Source of the DNA: Bacteriovoracaceae bacterium UBA7317
GTDB taxonomy: Bacteria > Bdellovibrionota > Bacteriovoracia > Bacteriovoracales > Bacteriovoracaceae
Reading direction: 5' to 3'
Assembly (NCBI GenBank): GCA_002474345.1
Contig: DKQD01000206.1
Span: 1-18,519 of the forward strand
Length of the DNA: 18,519 bases
Below the pieces are notes generated by a model. That model was not told the origin of the DNA. It saw only the letters and a list, made by a program, of their open reading frames with translations, and searched no databases. A program made the translations under genes and the position numbers. This document shows positions 7,546-14,651 of the stretch, in pieces; the first letter of the stretch is position 1; the number at the start of each line of letters is the position of its first letter.

Positions 7546-7811
7546 AAGATACTCCCAGAGAAAGTCTATAATCTTAAAAAACTTAAGTGTTTATAGACTT
7601 AAAAAGCACTTCTGAACACCTCTTTTGTTGCACGTTGTAATAAAAACATTAGAAAATTAGGAAAAAGAAATGATTTTTGTTGTTTAAAATAATCTAAAAT
7701 ATCAAATAAAAAATATTGATAATAATATTTATTTAATCGAATAGAGATTTATCTAAGATTGATTTTTTGAAAGACGAAAAGGGTTGTGGAAGTCAGTTTT
7801 TGGAAGCAATT
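7546..7811. promoter_or_regulatory. Divergent control region between nptA-like gene and ppk1
   Basis: This 266-bp region separates two divergent transcripts and is extremely AT-rich around 7640-7760. It holds a long inverted repeat next to the nptA-like start, listed separately, and a second AT-only inverted repeat (AAATATT-6 nt-AATATTT, 7711-7730). A weak promoter candidate for ppk1 is TTGCAC (7628-7633), an 18-nt spacer and GAAAAT (7652-7657); each box matches consensus at only four of six positions. An in-frame TTG at 7767 lacks an SD and is rejected as the ppk1 start, so the upstream AT-rich part is probably untranslated leader or promoter. Confidence 0.5.
7562..7600. repeat. Long inverted repeat upstream of nptA-like gene
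   Basis: Two perfect 10-bp arms, AAGTCTATAA (7562-7571) and TTATAGACTT (7591-7600), enclose a nested 5-bp stem, CTTAA (7573-7577) and TTAAG (7583-7587). The outer edge lies only 17 bp upstream of the nptA-like start codon. It is either a DNA operator with arm centres 29 bp apart or an RNA hairpin in the nptA leader. No T-run follows on either strand, so a terminator is unlikely. Confidence 0.6.
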
Positions 7812-9965
7812 ATGATGAATAAAAAAGCAAAAAGGTCGAGACGTCCTAGTGTTGGGAAACGCTCTGGCGTAAAAAAGAAGACCAACCGAAAAATAGATAC
7901 AAACCCGGATCATTACGTAAGCCGTGATATTTCTTGGCTTCATTTCAATGAAAGAGTCCTTCATGAAGCGGTAGACAAAAGAACACCTTTACTTGAGAGG
8001 TTAAGGTTTTGTGACATTTTCACCAGTAATATGGATGAGTTTTTTATTCAAAGAATAGGGACACTAAAAAATCAAATTGATAGAGGTTTTAAAATAAATA
8101 CACTTGATGGAGTCCCTCCTGCAGAACAGTATCAAAGAATTCGAAAGATGATTTTAAAGCAAAATAAACTTCTTAAAGAATGTCTGGAGAATTCTATCAT
8201 CCCTGACCTTCTAAAAGAGGGGATCACTTTTTTGAAGTGGAAGGATTTAAAAGAATCTGAGAAAGAACAGGTATCCCAGCACTTTAGGTTAAGCATTCTT
8301 CCAATTCTTACTCCTCTGGCAGTAGATTATGGTCACCCCTTTCCCTTTATTTCTAATTTATCGAAATCTCTTGGTATTAGTCTTTTGAAACCTAATACTG
8401 GGGAAAAGATCTTTTCTAGAGTTAAGATTCCTGATGAAATATCCCAATGGGAAATTGTAAGGGAAGGAAAAGATGGAATTTCTTTTATTAATTTGGAAGA
8501 AATATTAGTCAATAACCTCCACTTTCTTTTTCCAGGGACTGAGATAGTCGATAATATGATTTTTAGAGTTACCAGGAACATTGACCTTGAGGAAGAAGAT
8601 GAATATGCAGAGGACTTGAAAGAGGTTATTGAAGAGGAGTTAAGGGAGAAAAAGTTTTCACCGGTTATCCGACTCGAAATTGAAGAGAAGAGTGAGAACT
8701 GGATAAGTCATTATATTTCAAGTGAGTTGGAACTTTCTGAAGAAGATATTTATGGAATGGGGTCTTTGGCAAATTATACTTCTTTTGGAGAAATCACAAG
8801 AATAAATAGGCCTAAATTGAAATACAAAAATTGGACCCCAAGAACTCATTCAGATTTTTTAGATGAAAAGGCCAATATCTTTAATAAAATCAAATCTAAA
8901 GATATATTTGTTCACCACCCTTATGAAAGCTTCAACAACTCTGTTGAGAGGTTTATTGAAACCGCCGCTTATGATCCTAAGGTGTATGCCATAAAGATCA
9001 CTCTTTACAGGACAACCATTAATTCAAAAATTATTGATTCTCTTGTATACGCAGCTCAAAATGGTAAGCAGGTCGCTTGTTTGGTTGAGTTGAAGGCCCG
9101 TTTTGAAGAGGAGAAAAATATCCGCCTTTCCGAAAAACTAGAAAATGAAGGGGTCCATGTTATAGGCGGAATGGTGGGGCTTAAAACACACACCAAAATG
9201 TGTATGGTTGTAAGGCAGGACTCAGATAAAGTTACAACTTATGTCCACCTGGGGACAGGAAATTATAACCCAGTTACTTCCAAGCTCTACAGTGATATCA
9301 GCTTTTTTACTTGCCGAGAAAATGTGGCAGACGAAATCGTTCAGGCCTTTAATTATTTAACAGGTCTTTCTTTAAAAAAGGATTATAAAACTCTGCTCAT
9401 TGCTCCTCTCACTATGAAAAAGAGGTTTTGTGAGCTCATTTATGATGAAATAAAGTTTAAAAAACAAGGAAAGGAAGGCCTCATTATTGCAAAAATGAAT
9501 GCTTTAGAAGATACCGATATTATTGAGGCCTTGTATATGGCTTCTATGAATGGTGTAAAGGTGAAGCTCATAGTAAGAGGGTTTTGTTGTTTGAGACCAG
9601 GAGTAGAGGGCCTAAGTGATAATATTGAAGTTATTTCTGTTATTGGACGCTTCTTGGAGCATTCCAGAATCTTTTATTTCAGTGGGGGTCAAAAGGATCG
9701 TCTTAAAGGAAAGTTCTTTATAGGCTCGCCAGATTGGATGCATAGAAATCAAAACCTTAGAGTTGAAGTAGCAACTCCACTTTTCACAGATGAGTCTAAA
9801 AAAGAGGCCTGGAATATTCTGACTGTAAACCTAAATGATAAAAGGTCTACCTGGAAGATGGCCCCTGATGGTACTTATACCCAAAATAAACCTGAGAGTG
9901 GGAAAGAAGAAAGGGGAACTCACCTTCAATTAATGAAAGATTCTGAAGAAAATAACTTTAGTTAA
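7812..9965 (+). CDS. ppk1: Polyphosphate kinase 1, complete copy
   Basis: A complete Ppk1 of 717 residues; E. coli Ppk1 is 688. It makes long-chain polyphosphate from ATP at the inner face of the membrane and can run in reverse. ATG at 7812 is chosen over TTG 7767 because GGAAG (7802-7806) precedes it; ATG 7815 is equally possible. The N-terminal 30 residues are very basic, then the N domain begins (SRDISWLHFNERVL) with the NMDEFFIQRIG motif. Catalytic residues in the C-terminal half are H460 in KTHTK, H479 in VHLGTGNYNP and H617 in FLEHSR. The spacings of 19 and 138 residues equal those of E. coli H435, H454 and H592, so the enzyme looks active. It is transcribed divergently from the Na+/phosphate symporter and is a close relative of the partial Ppk1 at the window start. 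Confidence 0.97.
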   Translation: MMNKKAKRSRRPSVGKRSGVKKKTNRKIDTNPDHYVSRDISWLHFNERVLHEAVDKRTPLLERLRFCDIFTSNMDEFFIQRIGTLKNQIDRGFKINTLDGVPPAEQYQRIRKMILKQNKLLKECLENSIIPDLLKEGITFLKWKDLKESEKEQVSQHFRLSILPILTPLAVDYGHPFPFISNLSKSLGISLLKPNTGEKIFSRVKIPDEISQWEIVREGKDGISFINLEEILVNNLHFLFPGTEIVDNMIFRVTRNIDLEEEDEYAEDLKEVIEEELREKKFSPVIRLEIEEKSENWISHYISSELELSEEDIYGMGSLANYTSFGEITRINRPKLKYKNWTPRTHSDFLDEKANIFNKIKSKDIFVHHPYESFNNSVERFIETAAYDPKVYAIKITLYRTTINSKIIDSLVYAAQNGKQVACLVELKARFEEEKNIRLSEKLENEGVHVIGGMVGLKTHTKMCMVVRQDSDKVTTYVHLGTGNYNPVTSKLYSDISFFTCRENVADEIVQAFNYLTGLSLKKDYKTLLIAPLTMKKRFCELIYDEIKFKKQGKEGLIIAKMNALEDTDIIEALYMASMNGVKVKLIVRGFCCLRPGVEGLSDNIEVISVIGRFLEHSRIFYFSGGQKDRLKGKFFIGSPDWMHRNQNLRVEVATPLFTDESKKEAWNILTVNLNDKRSTWKMAPDGTYTQNKPESGKEERGTHLQLMKDSEENNFS

Positions 9966-10073
9966 ATCCATTAACTTAAGATTGAATTATCACAAATAGA
10001 AGGCTTTTGAGGCTAAAATAGAGAAGTTAAGCTTTTCATAAACTTTTCTTATGTTGCGGGGTGGGCCCATTGT

Positions 10074-10733
10074 ATGGGGAATGAATTAGGCGACTTGTTT
10101 TACTCTCAAAGAATGAAAATGGTTGAAGATCAAATTCTGAAGAGGGGGGCGGTTTCTTCGAAAGTTGTTAAAGCTTTTTTAAATGTTCCTCGTCATTATT
10201 TCGTACCTAGTGATATAAGAAAAATGGCCTATGAAGATTCACCTCTTCCGATAGGTTTAGATCAAACAATTTCTCAACCCTATATTGTTGCCCTAATGAC
10301 AGAATTTCTGGAAGTCAAAAAAAACCACAAAGTTCTTGAGGTTGGTACAGGGTCTGGTTATCAAACGGCTATTTTAAACGAGCTTAGCAAAAGTATTTAT
10401 TCAGTAGAAATAAGGGAGGCGTTTTCCATGAAAGTTCAGACCCTTTTTGATAAGATGGATATAAAAGGAGTTCAATTTAAAGTTGGAGATGGGAGTCATG
10501 GTTGGAAAGAGGAGGCCCCTTTTGATCGAATTATCGTGACCGCTGCCCCCAAAAAAGTCCCAGAGGAACTTCTTAAACAATTGGCGCCTTCTGGAAAAAT
10601 GATAATACCCTTAGGTGGTGATTTTCAAAACCTTTTCCTCTTTGAAAAAAATAGCAAAAGCGAGTTAACTCAAAAGCTTCTCCTTCCCGTTGTTTTTGTG
10701 CCAATGGTTCAGGGGCAAATTTACACAAGATGA
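10074..10733 (+). CDS. pcm: Protein-L-isoaspartate O-methyltransferase
   Basis: Pcm uses S-adenosylmethionine to methylate isoaspartyl residues in aged proteins, starting their repair in the cytosol. The 219-residue length is typical. The N-terminal RMKMVEDQILKRGAV, the VPRHYFVP segment (39-45), the TISQPYIVALM substrate motif (65-75), the SAM-binding VLEVGTGSGYQTA (87-99) and the later FDRIIVTAA are all family hallmarks. The start is ATG at 10074. No good SD is seen, only a G-rich stretch, and the start codon lies inside a small inverted repeat (CCCAT-TGT-ATGGG, 10066-10078). It follows ppk1 by 108 bp and could be cotranscribed. In other bacteria pcm usually neighbours surE or stress genes, which are absent here. 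Confidence 0.95.
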   Translation: MGNELGDLFYSQRMKMVEDQILKRGAVSSKVVKAFLNVPRHYFVPSDIRKMAYEDSPLPIGLDQTISQPYIVALMTEFLEVKKNHKVLEVGTGSGYQTAILNELSKSIYSVEIREAFSMKVQTLFDKMDIKGVQFKVGDGSHGWKEEAPFDRIIVTAAPKKVPEELLKQLAPSGKMIIPLGGDFQNLFLFEKNSKSELTQKLLLPVVFVPMVQGQIYTR

Positions 10734-10751
10734 AAAGGATTTTCTAACTCA

Positions 10752-11657
10752 CTAAGACTCCATCCATTGAATGCATTTTTCCAATTCTTTTTTCATGTTC
10801 TCCGGTGTGGACTCAAAGGGGGCACCATGTCCCGGAAGAATGTAGGAAAAGGAAAAGTTTAGCAGCTTTTTCATGCTTTCTATCTGAATAGTGAAATCAT
10901 ACCAGCAGGCCCTTTTGAAGGCCACGAGCTGTTGGAGTTTCATCGAATAAGCAAGGTGGTCTCCAGTAAAAAGGTATTTGTTCTTATAAAGAAGAGCGCA
11001 AGACCCTCTTGTGTGGCCTGGAACAGGTATAATTAGAGTTTCAGAGTCAAGTTGGTAGGGTTCATGACCTGTCAAAATAATTTCGTAGGATTTAAGAGAA
11101 TCTTTCGTTGCATCGTCTTTATGAATAATTCGTTTGGGTTCATTTTGAGCAGAGAAAGCCTCGAAATATTTGTCGGTATCTGCAATATCATCTCTATGGG
11201 TTAGGAATTGGTAGTAGGCTCCACCTCTTTCACAAAGTTTTTTGGCCATTTTAGAAAAGAAGCGAGGGGAGTCTATAAGAATATTTTTAGGACCTTCTAT
11301 TCCTTCTCTTTCAATGAAGTAGCTTGTGGCCCCAAATGAGTTTTCAGCATGAAAACCGGTTAAATAAATGGAGTCTTTAGGATCGCCTATCGGAAATGGA
11401 AAAGATGCCTCAACTTCTTTATCCAAAGAACTTTTTTGTGTATGCCCAATAGAGAAAGTCGGGCAGCTATAGAGGGCCCTTAAGGCCTTTGATTTTTCAT
11501 TAGAGGAATCAGGTTGATGGAAGACTGCAGATTGACCTTCTTTATGAATAAATGTGTCTGGTGCCATCCAATAGCAGGTGCCACAGTCAATGCAACTGGT
11601 GTCGACAAAAAAGTCCCCTACTTTGTTTTGGGGCCTTGTCTTTTTTAACTCCGCCAT
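10752..11657 (-). CDS. Ferredoxin-metallo-beta-lactamase fusion hydrolase
   Basis: A 301-residue two-domain protein. Residues 18-71 form a single [4Fe-4S] ferredoxin-like unit with C22, C25, C28 and C65 (CIDCGTC and SCP). Residues 95-301 are a metallo-beta-lactamase fold: THRDDIADT (153-161), GHEPY, PGHTRGS (H215), TGDH (D233) and ILPGHGAP. In relatives I know, the first metal motif reads THxDDxADH; here the last His is Thr161, so metal binding may be altered. Substrate is unknown; the fold usually hydrolyses thioesters, esters or phosphoesters, and the ferredoxin could sense redox or oxygen. The start ATG is preceded by GAGGTGAT. The gene ends 18 bp from the convergent pcm and is divergent from the YheT-like gene. 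Confidence 0.82.
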   Translation of the reverse strand: MAELKKTRPQNKVGDFFVDTSCIDCGTCYWMAPDTFIHKEGQSAVFHQPDSSNEKSKALRALYSCPTFSIGHTQKSSLDKEVEASFPFPIGDPKDSIYLTGFHAENSFGATSYFIEREGIEGPKNILIDSPRFFSKMAKKLCERGGAYYQFLTHRDDIADTDKYFEAFSAQNEPKRIIHKDDATKDSLKSYEIILTGHEPYQLDSETLIIPVPGHTRGSCALLYKNKYLFTGDHLAYSMKLQQLVAFKRACWYDFTIQIESMKKLLNFSFSYILPGHGAPFESTPENMKKELEKCIQWMES

Positions 11658-11753
11658 ATCACCTCATTCTTTAACTTTATTTTACCCCATACTAGAAATA
11701 AACCTCTTTTTGAAGTTAGAATTGGGTGATAATTTAGTGGTAAGGAGTTTATT

Positions 11754-11792
11754 ATGGATGAAAGCTTTAGGGAGGGGATATGCCTATTGTAG
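11754..11792 (+). CDS. Possible 12-codon leader peptide overlapping yheT start
   Basis: An ATG at 11754 has a strong SD, AAGGAG (11742-11747), with 6 nt spacing, and opens a 12-codon frame (MDESFREGICLL) ending at TAG 11790-11792. The frame runs through the yheT SD and overlaps the yheT ATG at 11780 in a different phase. This layout is typical of translational coupling, but so short a frame could occur by chance. The SD is better than expected for a random site. Confidence 0.35.
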   Translation: MDESFREGICLL

Positions 11793-12748
11793 AAAAAAGC
11801 CTCTACAAACCTCATCCTTTCTTAAAAAACCCTCATGCTCAGACTATTTTCCCTGCAATATTCAGGCAGGTCAAAGATGTTCATTATAAGAGAGAGACGT
11901 TAAGGACTCCTGACAAGGATATTCTTGAACTCGATTGGTCGAGAGTTGGGGCCACAAAGCTTGCCATTATTTCTCACGGACTTGAGGGAAGTTCGCAGCA
12001 GCCATACGCAAAAGGAATGGTAAAGACTCTCAATCAAGAAGGCTGGGATGCCTTGGCATGGAACTTTAGGGGCTGTGGGGGGAGACCATCTAAATTTATT
12101 AATTCTTATCACTCAGGAAAGACGGATGATTTGGACTTTATCCTTCAACATACGAAATCAGATAAGTTTTATTACGAACAGATTGTTCTTATTGGGTTTA
12201 GCGTTGGGGGGAATATTACTCTAAAATATTTGGGAGAAAAGGGGCAAAATCTCGATACAAGACTCACCCATTCTGTCAGTTTTTCTGTTCCCCTTCATTT
12301 AGAGTCGACTTCTGACCAATTGGCGAAAAGAGAAAACCGCCTTTATATGGAGTGGTTTCTGTGGTCTTTAAGGAGGAAAATTAAGGGAAAAGAAAGTGAA
12401 ATGAGACTTTTTGGCCTAGATACCAATAACCTTCATAAAATATCGACTTTTTATGAGTTTGATAATCGGTTCACAGCACCTTTAAATGGCTTCAAAGATG
12501 CTATTGATTATTGGAAAAAGTCGAGCTCTCTCCATTATCTTTCAGGAATTAAAATCCCTTCACTTGTGGTAAATGCTTTAGACGACCCCTTTTTGACTGA
12601 TCGGTGTTTCCCTTTTGAGGAATCAAAAGAGCACCCTTTCTTGTTTTTAGAAACTCCTGATAGAGGTGGCCATGTGGGTTTCTTTTCATCTCAATCTTCT
12701 TTTTGGGCTGAGGAAAGGGCCATGAAGTTCATATTATGGGGAGAATGA
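11780..12748 (+). CDS. yheT: YheT-like alpha/beta hydrolase
   Basis: A 322-residue alpha/beta hydrolase of the YheT/ABHD1-3 (former UPF0017) family, whose members are carboxylesterases or lipases of poorly defined substrate. Family signatures are the N-terminal NPHAQTIFPA, SHGLEGSS (65-72), WNFRGCGG, and the nucleophile elbow GFSVGG with S141. The acid is D268 or D269 in NALDDP, and the base is H298 in GGHVGF. ATG 11780 is supported by GGGAGGGG just upstream, and an in-frame stop at 11768 rules out a longer protein. There is no signal peptide, so it should be cytoplasmic. A possible leader peptide overlaps its start. Its last 15 bp overlap the convergent ABHD18-like gene. The family assignment is firm; the reaction is unknown. 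Confidence 0.9.
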   Translation: MPIVEKSLYKPHPFLKNPHAQTIFPAIFRQVKDVHYKRETLRTPDKDILELDWSRVGATKLAIISHGLEGSSQQPYAKGMVKTLNQEGWDALAWNFRGCGGRPSKFINSYHSGKTDDLDFILQHTKSDKFYYEQIVLIGFSVGGNITLKYLGEKGQNLDTRLTHSVSFSVPLHLESTSDQLAKRENRLYMEWFLWSLRRKIKGKESEMRLFGLDTNNLHKISTFYEFDNRFTAPLNGFKDAIDYWKKSSSLHYLSGIKIPSLVVNALDDPFLTDRCFPFEESKEHPFLFLETPDRGGHVGFFSSQSSFWAEERAMKFILWGE

Positions 12749-13816
12749 GTGGAGGGTCTGAAATGGCTTTTCTCCAAGTCCTCTTCTACGAGGATATTTT
12801 AAATTCTTTATGGCCAGTTCTAGCGCGTCGACGACAATGGGAGCACCTTTAAAGATGGCCGTAAAATGTCCCCCAGGCAACCATACCTGATCTACTCCTT
12901 TCCATAAGAGCTTTAACTTTTTTGCATTGATGGGAGGAATATAAGCATCCTCCTGTGCATTAATAAGAAGGGATGTTGTCAGCGATGAAGGTGGGGGAAG
13001 GACTTCGAGGTTTCCGATAAAGTTTAAAATTTTGTATAACTTCTTTTGAGCCGAAATCTTTGATTGATTTCCCATGAGGGCATTCCAGTGACAACTTTGT
13101 TGGCAATGTCCATAAACGAGAGTGTCTGCAATTGTGTTCCCTGTGAGAGCTGCTACGAGGGCAACAGGAAAAGGGAGGCTTGCAGCAATACCGCTAGCAA
13201 AAAAGCCCCCCATGCTAAAGCCTGAAACCCCTAAATGATAAAAACCATTTTTAAAAAATGAGTAGAGTATGCTCCTTCCTTCTTGGTAAGACATATAAAG
13301 CATTAAAGCAAAGTCGCTGACCAAACCTATGTTTGTTTCTTCTTGATAATCAGGTTTTCTTCTTCCATAAAAAGGAATTTCAAGCAAAACTGAGGCAATG
13401 CCTTTTTGGGCGAGGGGGATAGCTATCTTCTTTTTTCTGTAACTAAAAGTGTCATCCCCAGAAGCAGGCATCAAGAGGATGAGAGGAGGTTTACTGCCTT
13501 TTTGAAAAAGATCAACTCCCTTGGGAAGGATGAATTCAAGAAAGCCCTGCTCTGAGTTTTTGGGTAGTGGAAAATCAACATAAGGGCTTTTAAAAACGGC
13601 CTCAAGTGAGGTGTACTTTTTTTCTTCTTCTCTTCTCATAAAATGAATATTAAGAGGCCTGGGTTTTTCAGTTAGACTCTCTAGGTTAACAATCTTTTTT
13701 GTTAGCTTTTCATCCCCCCAACCTTTGGAAAAGAGAGATTCTTTACTCTTTAGTCTTAAATATAAGTGATCTAACCAGTGGCCATCGCCATCAAAGTTTC
13801 GGTCAAGATCTTCCAT
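12734..13816 (-). CDS. ABHD18/DUF2048-like alpha/beta hydrolase
   Basis: A 360-residue alpha/beta hydrolase resembling the ABHD18 (DUF2048) family, better known from eukaryotes. Matching features are PASGDDTFSYRKK (117-129) where human ABHD18 has a GTGDHHYWRR-type motif, LLEIPFYGRRKP (144-155), the nucleophile elbow GFSMGG with S201, a following segment ending in CHWNAL, and a late GGHF that supplies the likely catalytic His. The acid is probably in the NAQEDAYIPP segment. No signal peptide is seen. ATG 13816 is preceded by GGAGGT with 8 nt spacing. ABHD18 has been linked, from memory, to cardiolipin deacylation in mitochondria, so a phospholipid substrate is a reasonable guess. The gene meets the YheT-like hydrolase tail to tail with a 15-bp overlap, although the two proteins belong to different families. 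Confidence 0.75.
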   Translation of the reverse strand: MEDLDRNFDGDGHWLDHLYLRLKSKESLFSKGWGDEKLTKKIVNLESLTEKPRPLNIHFMRREEEKKYTSLEAVFKSPYVDFPLPKNSEQGFLEFILPKGVDLFQKGSKPPLILLMPASGDDTFSYRKKKIAIPLAQKGIASVLLEIPFYGRRKPDYQEETNIGLVSDFALMLYMSYQEGRSILYSFFKNGFYHLGVSGFSMGGFFASGIAASLPFPVALVAALTGNTIADTLVYGHCQQSCHWNALMGNQSKISAQKKLYKILNFIGNLEVLPPPSSLTTSLLINAQEDAYIPPINAKKLKLLWKGVDQVWLPGGHFTAIFKGAPIVVDALELAIKNLKYPRRRGLGEKPFQTLHSFSP

Positions 13817-14087
13817 GATCTAGAACCTCCAAGTTGAGGGGTCAAGTCACTAGCCTATCATTATTTGGGTCATCTTTTTTGAGGTGGAAAAAGGGTTTCA
13901 TTAAAATAAAAATAGTTGAGAAGGTTAGATTTTTTCAATTTTTAACTTTAAGTAGAGTTTTTGCACCTATTATTTCCTAAAGAAGATAAGTATGCACTAG
14001 GCTTGCACCTCATATTTTTTCCTTCAAACACAATATAATGAATGAGGTAAGGATAAAGTCTTTTCATTCAATAGAGGAGAAAAGCTG
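13817..14087 (+). promoter_or_regulatory. Control region before two small genes, with TTGCACCT repeats
   Basis: This 271-bp region has no protein-coding frame I would defend. It contains the word TTGCACCT twice in the same orientation, at 13961-13968 and 14003-14010, 42 bp apart (about four helical turns), each followed by a similar T-rich stretch ending in CC. A perfect -10 hexamer TATAAT lies at 14034-14039, about 50 bp before the first small gene, but the -35 at normal spacing is weak. An alternative is TTGCAC 13961-13966 with GATAAG 13985-13990. The repeats may be operator half-sites or reused -35 elements. Confidence 0.45.
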
Positions 14088-14270
14088 ATGAAGTTAAATG
14101 GGCATGAAATGAGGGATGTTGTACTTTTTTATGATCTGGATAAAAAATGCGATGAAGTGAGGTCGATGGAGTTTAGAATTTCAACTCATGATGAGCTTGA
14201 TAATATGGTGAAGCATTTGAAGGTTTGGAATAATGACTTTCGTTATTTAGGGCACTTATTTTTAAAGTAG
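14088..14270 (+). CDS. Small protein of unknown function (60 aa)
   Basis: A 60-residue protein I do not recognise. It is polar, with no signal peptide or membrane segment, and has a likely beta-strand (VVLFYDLD), an acidic turn, and a helical stretch (THDELDNMVKHLKVW). It is supported by a good SD (AGAGGAG) before the ATG, a clean -10 hexamer about 50 bp upstream, and a second small gene following within 31 bp in the same direction. The layout suggests a small two-gene operon. No toxin-antitoxin family or DNA-binding motif is evident. Confidence 0.6.
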   Translation: MKLNGHEMRDVVLFYDLDKKCDEVRSMEFRISTHDELDNMVKHLKVWNNDFRYLGHLFLK

Positions 14271-14300
14271 GTTTAAAAACTTAATCCAGGAGCTGAGTTG

Positions 14301-14504
14301 ATGTTAAGTAAATTAGAGAGAATATTTCACGGGAAGTGTATTTCTGACATTAGCCATGGGTATATGCAAATAACCGAAGAAGAAGCATGTGTTAAGTATT
14401 GGTATCAAGATGGAAGGGAGTTTGAGCTCTCCTTTAATCCGAATATGATGGAAAAAGGTGTCTTTTTGTTTTTTATCAAAAACGGTTATTTTTCCATAAT
14501 TTAA
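14301..14504 (+). CDS. Small protein of unknown function (67 aa)
   Basis: A 67-residue protein I do not recognise. ATG 14301 is chosen because AGGAG at 14288-14292 has 8 nt spacing; an adjacent in-frame TTG at 14298 is the alternative. It looks like a compact beta-rich fold with the pattern MQITEEEACVKYWYQDGREFELSF split by an acidic turn, ending in an aromatic, hydrophobic tail (FLFFIKNGYFSII). No transmembrane segment is convincing. It follows the other small gene by 30 bp and is probably cotranscribed with it. The region after its stop up to hmgA shows no clear terminator. Confidence 0.6.
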   Translation: MLSKLERIFHGKCISDISHGYMQITEEEACVKYWYQDGREFELSFNPNMMEKGVFLFFIKNGYFSII

Positions 14505-14638
14505 ACACCTCAGGGCTTCTTTTTAATTGATCACATTTCTTTTATCCAGTTTCTAGACAGGGCCTTTCTTCTCCTGTAGTCCTAAAAGATGTTTTTATTA
14601 AGATGATCCAGTAGAATAGGGTTGAAAAGTAAAGTTGT

Positions 14639-14645
14639 AAGGAGG
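14639..14645 (+). promoter_or_regulatory. Shine-Dalgarno that fixes the hmgA start
   Basis: AAGGAGG ends 6 nt before GTG 14652. The in-frame TTG at 14622 lies upstream of this site and would translate through it, so GTG 14652 is the better start. A TAGAAT hexamer at 14612-14617 could be the -10 box, but I see no good -35 box, and its position would leave only a short leader. Confidence 0.8.
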
Positions 14646-14651
14646 TTCCTT

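Noticed and set aside
7749-7964. Minus-strand frame of 71 codons across the ppk1 start
   Set aside because: It overlaps the conserved Ppk1 N-terminus and has no family resemblance or SD.
11578-11889. Plus-strand frame of 103 codons across the MBL and yheT starts
   Set aside because: It is antisense to the ferredoxin cysteines and out of frame with YheT; no SD supports it.
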